Origin: Alentia gelatinosa
Taxonomy: Eukaryota; Annelida; Polychaeta; Phyllodocida; Polynoidae
Reading direction: 5' to 3'
NCBI GenBank assembly: GCA_950022655.1
Contig: OX465584.1
Coordinates: 30,167,469-30,231,468, forward strand
DNA: 64,000 nucleotides
Numbering within the stretch: the stretch's first letter is position 1; every line of letters starts with the position of its first letter. Of the stretch, positions 22,541 through 34,200 are shown piece by piece. The position numbers and the translations under genes are program-made. The notes beneath the pieces were generated by a model, which did not search any database, was not told the DNA's origin, and saw nothing but the letters and a program-made list of their open reading frames with translations.

Positions 22541-23540
22541 ACTGGAAATGAAAAGAAAGATTTCCTTGGAAAAGATGAAAAATGCCTTCTCCGAATAGTG
22601 AGACTGTATCCTGTCATGGTTATATTGTAGAAATCTATTGAGCCAGAAGGTAGGGGCTAGGGTCAGGTGGCAGGTGGACAGAACAGGCGTTAACCCTGAC
22701 AATCTGTGAGCATTTGGTGCCAAAAATCTCTGTGAGACAGACCATGGGTGGACTAGTAGTCACATCGAAAGAATAATAAAATAGTCATGTGAATGTATCA
22801 AAATTTTATAACATATAAAACAGTGTATAACAAATATATATAAATATATATATATGTATGAACATGTACTAGCTTCAGTCTGCAATGAGAACAATAACTG
22901 CTTACTTTATGTAAGTGCGATCCCATTCCCTATGTAAATAAAGATGAGTCCATATTAAACATAATGAGAGCACGTATGAGGATCCTGAACTAATGATGAT
23001 ACATGAATTATTTACATAAAAGTTTCCTCAAAGTGGAAAAATATATATCTAATCGGGTATATTTCTCACACAGCAAAGAGTTGGACGGAATCTTGATACT
23101 GCGTACTTTTCGTTAATCAATCCTAACACTATAGAAGAAATTAAAAGTATTTATATGATTCCTAAATAGTAACTTTCTAACGATTGTATACAGCTATGAC
23201 AAAATTGTACTTATATTGTATTTCTTAAATAAATGTCGACTCCAAAAGTATTTGTTTGCACATGTTATAAGAATGTCACAACTATCCTCAATATACCTTC
23301 TTAGGTCGTATGACTTTTTTTAAGCATATTCACTCAACCACAGACCGATGAAAGCGCGATGGCCGAAAACCGTTGGTCTGTGTGGGTAAATTGTGTCACG
23401 TTGCGATAAACTTAGATGAACGTTTAAGGCTCCTGCATGTTCGGGACCTTCTACATTTGAGTGCGAAATCGTTCAGCTCACTAGGTATAGAAAGTCATAC
23501 AATTCCACATGGGTCGATCTGGAAATACTTGACACCATAG
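22541..23540. other. Intergenic 3' of TMEM237
   Basis: AT-rich sequence with a TATATA tract near 22840-22860 and a hammerhead-like stem structure at 23339-23382. No gene was recognised. TTTATT at 23543-23548 is a candidate polyadenylation signal for TMEM237 read on the minus strand. Confidence 0.5.
23339..23382 (+). ncRNA. Hammerhead-like fold with 8-bp closing stem, core altered
   Basis: CACAGACC (23339-23346) pairs perfectly with GGTCTGTG (23375-23382). It encloses CGATGA...GAAAACCGTT, which follows the hammerhead order CUGANGA / stem II / GAAA / short stem III. The conserved U4 is C here and stem II is weak, so self-cleavage is doubtful. A related CCGATGAAA word recurs at 23631, after a 26-base A run. 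Confidence 0.25.
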
Positions 23541-23602
23541 GCTTTATTTCATTTCACCGAATTATGTCCCATTCTTGCTAGAGCTATGTTCGGTCTCTAT
23601 TC

Positions 23603-23654
23603 AAAAAAAAAAAAAAAAAAAAAAAAAATTCCGATGAAATTACGCGAAAGCGTA
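23603..23654 (+). repeat. A26 tract followed by GNRA-capped hairpin
   Basis: An uninterrupted run of 26 A (23603-23628) is followed by TACGC-GAAA-GCGTA (23641-23654), a perfect stem with a GAAA tetraloop. The A run may be the tail of an old retroposed copy, but the body of such an element upstream was not identified. Confidence 0.6.
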
Positions 23655-23903
23655 CGAGGCAGATTAAAAAAAACAAAAACTATTCAGGTCAGAGCTAAAG
23701 CAAGCCACCGATTAGGGCTCGAGTGGTGATCGGCACCAAATTTTGGCAAAATGGAATAAAGCCTTTAATATCGATTATAAATCCAGGTTCAGATTTTCCA
23801 ATGAAAACCTTTTAAGAACCATGAAGGAGAATTAGAAGCGTCTGTCATGTCTTGCTGGTAGGCACAGTTTGGCACGGGTTTCACACACTGACAAGTGTGA
23901 GCG

Positions 23904-26900
23904 TTAGGCGGCGCTGGTTCGGGCCATGTGCAGCTCGTCACCGATGGCGTTCTCCTCCGCTTTCTGCAGGTTTTTGATGAGTCGGTCCGTGTTGGGTCTC
24001 AGCGAGATGATCATCCACCCCAAGATGGCCGTCACGCCGCGCACCAGGTTTAACACCCTCCACGTGTTTAACTCCGAAGCCGTCGACTGTAATAAAAAAA
24101 AACACCACAATGAGAGAAGACAATTATAGTAAGGTACAACGCCATGCGCCATGTTTGTGATGATAATGCATGTATAAGAACAAGAGAATTTTATAATATT
24201 TTATTTATTTCAAAAGAGGTGCATCAGACTAGATCATTCTTGCAAGTTGGTTTCAGTGCAGGCCGCATGTGTGGCACGTTAAGCGGTTGCATACATGACC
24301 AGGTATGGAATTTGGAAATAAAAAATGCAGAAAAGGGATGCCGGAGGTTCTCGGGCGTGTTTCTTTAGTCTAGCTGAATTTCTGGCCTCAACATTTTTTT
24401 TATATGTCAACTTATTTACTCCTCAGATTTACATTAATCTAAAAAAAGAAAAGAATGACCATTGTCACGCAAAAGAATCCGCGGGGATCCTAGGCCTATA
24501 TGAGGCATAACCTCTTTTGATAAAAATGAGGATATTTCTATATATAGAAGTATAACTGAGGTATAGAATTGGTGCTATGGAAAACAATTTAGATTTTTTC
24601 CTTTTATCTTTGGTACCTGCCAAATGAACAACACTTGGCCTCTTATATGGAAGTACATTAAATGTAAGTGGTTCTACCTATCTCTGATTATATTCCTGGT
24701 ACACTCATCTTACATGGTTCGCCATTGTTGCAGGTTAGGTTACAGGGGACAGGTTAGGAAAGACAACGTCCCTTATTCAAGGTACTATCTCACCTAAATT
24801 AAGACCTAATCGCCTCGTCTTAAATATCTAGAGGTTGATAATATGGACTTCTACACATATGATTGCAATAATAAGACGGTGCTACGTCTGTGACCTATGC
24901 TAATGTTAAATGCTAAATGTAAATAACTGTATTGTTACAGCCCCGATCCACTGGTTCCCTATCCAACATAGTGGAGCTTTGAGTCTACTTTTTTCAAATA
25001 CATTTTATAATTATCTTTATTTAAACCGTGTGGTCCTTCCCTTCACGTACCGCTGGGTCTGCCCACAGGTTGTCATAGAGTTTGTAGAGACTGATCTTGT
25101 CATCAGTGGCGGCGATGGAGAGACTGAAGACGAGCCCGATGAAGTAGACGAGACAGGACACTGCGCCGTTCTGCAGTGTGAGCGCGCGCACAACGAACCG
25201 CTTGTTGACACAACTCAAATCGTACCTAGAGTAAAAAAAAGATATATAGAATTTTATTAGACAGGAAGGCAAAAATACCCAAGCCTTGGTTTTTATGGGT
25301 TCCGAGATTTGTCCCCAGACTCCATGAAATAGGAAGAAATGTGTGAGTCCCTGGTAAAAATAATCAAGGAAACAAAAGTGTAATCTCTTTTGTTATTGTA
25401 ATTGTTAACTTTAAGTTACTTAATAATTTCATGTATTAATGCTGCTGTGCTAATGTAATTGTATGCATAAATAGTTGTCCATGTCTTTATTGTGGTGCTA
25501 GTAGAACGGTGTCCTGTATTGTTTGCACTGGGATTGTCTTTTTCCTCTATAAAGAGGTGACCATAAGACCTGTATGTTTTCAATGGATTCCATCATTGTG
25601 GATACGTTCGGTAGAAGGTTGATGCATGAGGTATTTATTTACATATCCTCTCCCTCTTTTCACATAATACTGCAAATACATATGCATCCCAAATGGAGAT
25701 CACTTACAATATGAAGCTCTCCCTTTTTTTCCATTCTTTTTTTAAGGATTATGCGTAGTAACTGTATAATGGTATGTCACCGACTCCCCACATAACAGAA
25801 TACTCACCGGTCGAAGGTGGAGACCGTGCAGAAGACGAAAAGAAGGAAGTAGAGCGACTGGACGGGCTGCGCTAGGCGGTAGTAGTAGTTGAGGAAGGCC
25901 GTTGTGCCGGTTGTGTCGATCATAGTAAAAACCATCACGATGTGCCAGAGAGCGAAGCCCGCGAACAACCCGTGACAGAAGAGAGTGAACGTCTTGAACA
26001 CGCGATGTGTCGTCAGGCCGAACTGGATCGTCGTCTTGGACGGCAATTCCGGCGGAAGCTGCGCCATTTTGTGTTGTTCCTCCTCAATGCGACGCGCCAG
26101 CTTCACTTTGTCGGCGGCTTTAAATCCCTCTAGTGGAGAAAAGGGTGTTTTTTTACGAAGAGAAATGGGTTGAATGCACCATGGATAACAGGAAGACTTG
26201 AAAAATGTCAGATTATCATGAATCACATTTATGCCAAACATCTACTCGTTTTATTTAACCTTAGGTGCTAATTTTGTTCACCGCATTTCCCTTTTCCCTT
26301 ACAATAGAGGTTCATCGCCTAAGTTAACTTTTACGCAATTTTTACATTTTACCTCTTATAAAAATGCTTAGATAAAACATATATGATCTGTATATATTAC
26401 AAAGACCGACAAAAATAAATCCCCATAATTACCAGAGAATTACAGGAAATATCTACCACCACATAATTTGCTTATAACAAGATCATCCTAGAAATGGTTT
26501 AGAGGCAGTTGTCGCACCCTTCATGCCCGTTCCCTAAAATATTGACACACTTTTACTTTGTCAGTTAAATGGATATCCGTATGAAAACTAATGGGAACCG
26601 CATTCAAGCTTTATAATCTCAATTCTACGTTGTGGCAGCAGCCGAGAACGTTCATAAAAGTAGGATAGATCAAGTGAAACTTGATTCTTACTTTTTCTCT
26701 CTATAAACATGGTTCCAAGCGGCTCACTGCGCATGGGCGGGGCGCCCAGCGGCGCAGCTTCCCGTTCGTCATCCATGTCCTCCGCCTCCACCACATCGTC
26801 TTTGATTTGGGACAACTCTGCAGCCAAACCAAGCCCATAGTCTGACACCTCGTCACCAGTTTCTCTGTAAAAGAATCATGCACAGTTACACTTCCTAAAT

Positions 26901-29900
26901 AGTGATTGAAATACATAATACATGTCTTAAGAATAATGAAACCATCCATCAAAAGGGCATCGAATTCCTCAAATGATAGGTTATCAGAAATTCAGGTTTC
27001 ATAAGATTGAATTCAGGTTTCAATTTGAGCTAATAATTGATTTATGATCACTGTAAAGCATAACGAGGATATGATAAGAGGATACACCGAAGTCAGAACA
27101 GAATGGTAGAAAAAAATCATAAAGGATGTTGTCCTTGCTAAACATATTGGCATCCAACCATTTGTATTAATGTATCGTTAACTTGACTTCCAATATCTTA
27201 TGTCACTAATGTAGATGAGTAGTCATGTAGATGATGGGTTAAGTGGATATGGAGTCAGGATGGATGGGCAGTAATGTTGATGGGCAGTCAAGTGCGAGGG
27301 CGGTCTATTGAGAGGTAGTTCAATGACAGTACATTGGCTATGCAGTATGGTGAGGGTAGCAGGGCTGGGGAGGGGTGATATGTGACTGCTTTCTGCAGCC
27401 CTGAGCGGCTGAGCCTCTCTTTTGGGCAGCCATTCGTCGACTGTGTGAAAATGTGTCTGTGAGTCGCTGTACTGCTAGTCGGCGACTACAGATACTAAAT
27501 ATCGAGAATTGGACGCATTGAGACTTTTACCGTTTGAGCCCCCTGTCAGCGCGAAATAATAGACGCCTTAAGCTCACTCGCTGGACGCCTTGAGCCAACC
27601 CTGTGGACGCCTTGAGCCTCCACCTATTTTAGTTCCGACTGGCAGGTTAGGTTTACAATAGTAGTTGTGTCAGGGTTAGGGTTGTGTATATATTACAGTG
27701 AACCAGTTTAAGTGCACTTTCCTAAGTTTTTTCACCTAGAGGCCCATGACATCCAATAGGGGTAGAATATAGGCATCCACAGGGTAAGCTCAAGGCGTCC
27801 AGAGGAGTAGACACAAGGGGTCTAGAGAAAGGCTCAAGGCGTCCAGGGCTCAAATCGTTCTGGGCTCAAGGCGTCTATAAAACCGCCTTGTCGCTGACAG
27901 GAGGGAAGTGGGGCGTTCACACCTAGCGATTTGGCGCGCTAATCGCAGGTGGGACGCTGTAGTCGTATGCTAGGGCGCTGTAGTCGCTAGAAGTAGACGG
28001 GGCATTGCCTCAAATATATTCTTTGTAAAAAGGGAAAAAGCATTTTCAAGATACTTACGTCTGATCTACCTTTTTCTTTTTCTTCTTCTTCTTTGGGCGG
28101 GGATTGTCTTCGTCTTCATTTGGTCCCATTAAAGTTTCTCGACTTGTCCCTACCTTATAAAAGAGTGCATGGAATGCCGTTAGTAGTAAGTGGTATGTCA
28201 CTGCATGGACTGAAGGGGTTGGGCTGTAGACTGTCCCTGGTCACAGGCGTATGCGAATTTTTTTTCTTCAAATCTACGGACCCTGCTACAACACTGGTCC
28301 AGGTTCACAAAATAGACCTTGCGTAGATTTAAATTACATAATGGCGCTTTTAAACTTACGCGTGGTCTATTGTGTTGATATCATGTGGAGACATTTATAT
28401 GGATTTTACCGACAGAAAACACCTTTATCGAAAATGTATCGAAATTCTAAATTTCCAAGTATTGAAATAAAATAAGTTGTATGTATTATTCACAGTTATC
28501 ATACCACCCTCCGAAAAAAAACTAAAAAAATAGTTTCCCGAGAAAATTAAAGGACTCTAAAGGAATATTTGTGGATTTTTAAGAAAAGCAAAAAGAATAT
28601 GAATGGAAAGGTAATTCGAAATTTCAACAAGTTATCATCCTATACACAACCTTGTATACATTACTTGAAGTAGTTATCAGGCATATAAATCATTATAATT
28701 CATTTTTACACTGATTCATTTTCACACTACCTAGCTTTAGGCAGGATTCAAGAGATAGGAATGCATTTCAAATTGAAGGCTGTGCACTATCCAAAGTACT
28801 GTGCTGTGCCTGGCGGTGGTAGTGGTGGGGGTTATGGGGAGATGTGTTCATTCTCACTAGGTGTTCCTGATGTACTTTAAGAGAAAATCTGCTGGTTAAA
28901 TGAAGGCACTGTGTTAGGAAAAATCTGATATTTCCTGCACTGTCTGACTAAGTCTTGATTATATCAAGAGATTTTATAGAGAACTATAAATTTTATCTCG
29001 ATATGCACCATATTACTCCATTTGAGGTCGATTTAAAAAAGGGAAGGTTCCTTCAGGAAGGGATACTCCTACTACATCCTAGCCCAAGGCAACATCCAGT
29101 GGGGGCATGTTTTGTGTATTGCTTTGGATAATGCACAGGCTAAGAATTGAGCTAGATGCAATTTTCCCATGGGGCTGATGGTATATTGGCAACAAAAGCG
29201 CACTGCACGGAAACTAATGCAGTTTAACAGGTATCACGCTCACTGGCTGTTGCCGGGTACCTGCCGGTGGCACCCGCACAGCTGCCAAGCAGCCACCATC
29301 GGGGAACGGGTCGTCGGGTTTTAGATTTCCTATGTATTATATTGGCTGTTTTATTTCGGATTCCTATACAAGTTGACATGATTGGTAAACTCAACCTTAC
29401 AAAATGGAAAGCATTCAATGAGTAGACTGAACTCCCTTCCCTGAAGTGACAGAAACAACTAAGTGAATCCACACCACAGGGTACCCTCGCCTGTAATTCT
29501 GTTTGTTGGGTAGCATCATCTCCATTGTTTATTTTATAACAATACTCCACGGGCGTTAAGTACGAGTGTCCCAATGTTAAGTCTTGGGGGGGGGGGGGGG
29601 GAGAAATGCCAGGCCAGTGGGCCAGGGGTGAGAAAAAGTACCCTAACTCTGCAAGGCTCTGGGGCACACAGGACATTACGCTGGTTTATTACTGAATATA
29701 CTCATCAGATATACAACTGCTAAATACTATACTTTGTTCGTTTATACTATAGCAGAGCCGAAGGCGACACATTATTATAAGGTTTTATACTTCGTGATCC
29801 ATCATGATATATTATATATTCAATAAAAAATATTGTTATTATTGTAATTAGATTTACCTCTTTTTTCTTTTTCTTCTTGGTTTTCGATATAGTCGATCCA

Positions 29901-30223
29901 CTGACGGTCTCAGTATTTTGAAGTGATTCATCATCTATGGTAGTTGCATGACCATTTGACAGTAGATCTCCATTTGTTGTCGGAACAGCAGTTTTTCTCT
30001 TCCTTCTCGCTCTCGGGGTACCTTCGCTTGGACTGGCCACTCCGTCACTCTCTTCTGTCACTGACTGTTTTCTTGTGCGCCGCCTAGGCGTATCTGTATC
30101 ACTCTGTGCAGTACTTGCTTTGGGTTTTCTCTTTACTTTAGGGCGTTCACTTTCACTGTCCGGGGGTTCTTTTGGTAGGGCTCTGGGTGAAAGCGGTGGT
30201 AAATTCCTATTTTTTTCTGACAT
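23904..30223 (-). CDS. TMEM237: TMEM237, tetraspan ciliary transition-zone protein
   Basis: Six exons with matching phases: 30223-29858, 28153-28059, 26864-26692, 26129-25808, 25225-25051, 24086-23904 (stop TAA), giving 437 residues (human about 408). The N-terminal third is hydrophilic, Ser/Pro and Lys/Arg-rich, with Lys runs at the ends of exons 1 and 2. An acidic stretch (EAEDMDDE) leads to GTMFIERK, then four membrane segments: about 245-270 (FCHGLFAGFALWHIV), 298-315 (VQSLYFLLFVFCTVSTFDR), 335-353 and 388-408. These align in order with human TMEM237. The family acts at the ciliary transition zone with MKS/JBTS-module proteins; human mutations cause Joubert syndrome. Exon 2 is the least certain: its acceptor TTATAAG at 28155-28154 is weak but is the in-phase choice. 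Introns hold a foldback element at 27541-27902. The gene is divergent from CYB5R3. Confidence 0.9.
27541..27902. mobile_element. Foldback/MITE with GACGCCTTGAGC subterminal repeats
   Basis: The left end CCCTGTCAGCGCGAAATAAT matches the reverse complement of the right end (CCTGTCAGCG, then TTTTATAGACGCCTTGAGC). The word GACGCCTTGAGC or a close variant occurs three times in the left arm and, inverted (GCTCAAGGCGTC), three times in the right arm. There is no coding sequence. It lies in TMEM237 intron 2. The flanks also carry loosely inverted CTGTAGTCGC words, so it may sit in a larger element. Confidence 0.6.
29224..29700. other. Intron 1 of TMEM237, G-run and GC-rich patch
   Basis: No exon is supported here, although the minus strand is open for 150 codons (29676-29224). 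The translation is repeat-like, with a Pro run from the G-run at 29586-29602. GTTGCCGGGTACCTGCCGG at 29249-29267 resembles the GC-rich hairpin patch at 59262-59300. It is probably TE-derived. Confidence 0.4.
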
Positions 30224-31210
30224 GTTTGTCTGTGTTTGTCGCTGTGGAGCAATGCGGAAATAGTTTAAAACGAACCTTCAGTTATGAGAGTTCCACGAAA
30301 CATATTTAACTGGTTCTCGCTCGGCGTTAAATTCAAGTCGAATATTGTACTGGGTACCAGCGTATAGCTAAATATATGCTAGAAGAGTGATCTGGCGCGC
30401 CGTACCCACGTCACCGGGCTGCAGGGATCAAGCTGTGAATTTCTGCCCACACGTCCCTCGTCTTTGAAAGCAAAAAGCCGGATTATTGATCGAAAAAAGT
30501 AGAAAGTGATTCGTTTTAATACTATATATGGAAAACCAACGAATTATGCAAACAGCTTTATGTATTGAGCCAGAAAATGGAAGAAACAACGGTGATTTAG
30601 TTCTCTGAGCTGCAAAGACCGAGCAAAGAACCTCCTGGTTCTTTTTAATAGACCTCTACTCCATTGATTTCACACAAACTAAAGAATTCTTTTCTGACGA
30701 GCCTTCTTCTTCTCTTACACTCTTCATAGAGCTGTACTGAGTCAAGTCACAGATCTATGCACTGTTATAACATTGTCATAGCAAGTTCTTTTTCAACAAT
30801 TTCCGATAAACACTCTTCAAGCATATATCCTGGGCTTAACGCAGGGCTTGACGCGAGGCTTCAAGTTTTCGCTTGTCATTGGTGAGAGAGAATTCTTCCC
30901 ACTCTGCACTTCGTTATTACCAGCGACTGAAGGGCCTCTTCCTCCTGCAAGGTTGACGTGAAATGGCTCCATCTTCTTTGGAAGTGGTGAGTTCATTGGT
31001 CTAGTTTCGCCTTTGAATCTATTCCTTCCGTTGGTATTTATCCTCGCACAGACGGGAAGTGGCACATAGTTTGCCAACTACGCGCTAACCGCTCTTGTCA
31101 CGGCCATTTCATAGCCAGGTTCTGCCCTACTTTAGAACTTGTGAAGCCTGAAGGCAAAGGCTCTTGAAATCACGTAGACACCGGTACCTTCACCCTTCGA
31201 ACTTTCAACG
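30224..31210. promoter_or_regulatory. Shared upstream region of divergent TMEM237 and CYB5R3
   Basis: The two start codons (30223 minus, 31211 plus) face away from each other with 987 bases between them. The region must hold both 5' UTRs and promoters if the CYB5R3 first exon is correctly placed. It contains GGCGCGCC (30393-30400) and several CG-containing words near 30340-30460, denser than in surrounding DNA. No TATA box was assigned. Confidence 0.45.
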
Positions 31211-34200
31211 ATGGCTATGTCAACGATTATGAAGGTATTTCACGGTTTCATCTCGATCTGTATCCCGCCAGAGTATCTTTATTCCAGTTTGGCAGTGTTC
31301 CTCTCCTGTGTTCGGTTGGTGTCCCGTCCCCTTCGTTCAAAACTTTGTTAATTATTTGTTAACGCCTCATTTTTCTCACTGATAGTGATACTGTGATAGA
31401 TACAGTGATACTGTAACACAATACTATCATAGTGTTACTGTACCTTTTATTTTGAGTGTCATTCCCACTTCTCTATAGCCTAGTCCCCTTGAGGTGAGTG
31501 ACTGAATGAATGATGACTGCAGTATTTTGATTATTAAGATTCTTAATTAGGTATCAATCATATCTGTTTTGGACAGGGCTGGTTTCACTTGCTAACCTAA
31601 CAATATTCATTAACCCAATCCTTACTAGACTTTATATAGTAAGGACTAAAGTAACCAGTGATTAAATAAAGTTCCAGAATGCAATAGTAAAAGGCCTGTC
31701 GTAGACATCATGACTAGAAATAAATACATGACCCCAACACATCACATAAATGAACAATTTCAAATTTTGTTTTGATATGACCACAACAGCTTGGAACTTG
31801 CATTTAAGATCTGGCTAACGCCTAGATACTACCTAGACTTGCTAAAATCTTTGATTATAACATCATTGATTAAAAAGAAAGAAGTCTATTTTGCAATATG
31901 CGGCGAGGAAGCCAGTCTACATGCTACCCTGCCTATGGCTTAATATAATAAGCAATCCGTATTCAGGACTAGCCTCAGGGTTTGCGTTTCTGGCCTCATT
32001 CCTGGTTTGATGTATTTTAAGTGTGGCAAAGTTCCAGTTAACACTGTCACTGTGCCCACCTGCCACTCTGTATAACCACACGTAGTTACAGTGGCTTTGT
32101 CATGTAGAGACATTTCTGCCGTAGAATACTGGTCTTGTGTATGGAACGCACGTATTCCATTGTAACCATTTGATTTCTGACAGTGATGAATTGTATTTGG
32201 ATAAGCATATGATCAATATTGTGACCTACTTTTGAGTAACGATAAAAGAAACGTAAATACTACGTTAAGTTAACTCTGACAAATATTGATTTCTATCTGA
32301 TATTTCCCATATCGTTTAGGACAGCTAGTCGAGGTCAGTTAGACACCCACGTTAGAGATTGATTCAGGAAATATTACGTAGCCTCGCGAAGTTAAATCAT
32401 ATTACATCAGGGACCTGTCATATGACACCAAGGACCTGTACATGAAGCCCCGTCGTGGTGTAGAGTATCTACAGTTATTCCATTATTAAGTTGGGCCTCG
32501 TTCAAACAGATTCACCTGAAGAGGCCATTTGGCACTGCTAGATGTCAAAATAGACAATCCAGGCTGGTGTTGTTTAAGTCCACAGTATCCAACAGTTTAA
32601 AGTATCTTTCAAAATAACTTGTAGGGCCATTAGCAGTAAGGTAACTTGTACATGCACCTGGCTTCTTTAAATGGAACCTGGCCTAATAAAATGAAGTTAA
32701 TGCCTTTGAGGCCAACGGTCGACCACATAAACACCTTCACCTCTACCATTGCTAGGCTCAACGGCCACGCCCTCTAATACCATGCTTATGTGGTGTGGGG
32801 AGTAAAAGAACTCTTCACTTCGGTAAATGCGTAGGAATGAGAATCCTGCCTATATTCATCTCGTAGATTCGATCACAACCCATGTGATGTTAGACCAGTA
32901 AGAAAAGCTGAATTTTTTTTAGAAATTTGGAAATGACCTGAAATGTTCGAACAGGCAGAATATCAAACAGAAAACGGGCTGAACTCAATGCATTCATCTT
33001 ATGACTGGAACTCGTTTTTGGTACCTTGATAATAGTTTTATGTTTCAGTTAAGATTATTGTTAAACGACGAAAATATTTTTTTCGAAATAGCATCATTCA
33101 TTCAATCGTGGAAAATTACAACACCACAGATGCTAAGTCAAATAGAACATATTTGACGTTAAACTACCTGAACAAACAAAGTACAGATGCTCATCGTATG
33201 ACGCTTATAGCAGAATACACATTATTGTAATTGATTTCCTTTAATAGCTTCATGCACGTTTTTGCTTAGATATTTACTTTATACTCAACAGATCTGTAGT
33301 GATCTCTGTTTTGCCCATTTCCAGTGATTCAGCCAAGAAGAACTATTGAATTTCTATTTGTGATATTCCAAAACAGAGATCGCTACAGGTAAATTCGTGC
33401 GTTTAAAGGCCTCTTATGCTAGTTAAGTTCTGATTGTCTACTAACTTGCGAATATGCAGACATCAAGCATGCACGCATTTCTAATAATCCTTTATACCCG
33501 ATCGTTCTACTGAACCAGCCTGCTAACAAATTCACCAAAACTATTAGATATTTTAAGGTCCATATAACTATCCCAATCTCTACAAAACAATATTATTTAT
33601 CTTAACATCTCTACTAAACATATAATGTGCTGATAACATGGGGTCTCATTGTAAAGTATAATCTTTAATAGGTGAATATCAGGCCAACGGTTAGGTATTT
33701 ACACATGGTCATACAGGACATATGCATGTAGTGTAAATTAGACATTTGACTTCATTAGCTATACAACTGATTTCAGTCGTGCCAGTAACAGGTGGGCACA
33801 CCCAAAAATAGTCCTTAGTTTTAAAGTAAAAGTTATCCGGCTGCTTGGTGTAAAATTGCCTGTACTTTGTAATTACAACCCCATATACTCCAAGTATCTC
33901 TCTACAAGTAAACTGGATTGGGATTTAACGAATGATTAGGATTCATTAAATACATGTACATGTAACACTAACACTATGGGAAATCTTGATAGTGTACAAT
34001 TTTCAGTTGACACTCCAGAACCATTTACTGGTAAAATTAGAATTTTATTAATGAGTTGACTGTAATGTCTCAACTTCATGAAGCACTACTTTTAGAATTT
34101 TGTTAACATATGGGAGACGGATGTACTATGCCATATAGTTAGCTAAAGCGAGTCGCAATCTTTTGTCGCAAGTCTTAGCTTACCACCATGCTTGTGTACA

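Noticed and set aside
29224..29676. 150-codon minus-strand frame as a TMEM237 exon or gene
   Set aside because: No similarity, includes a Pro run from a G homopolymer, and TMEM237 exons join in phase without it.
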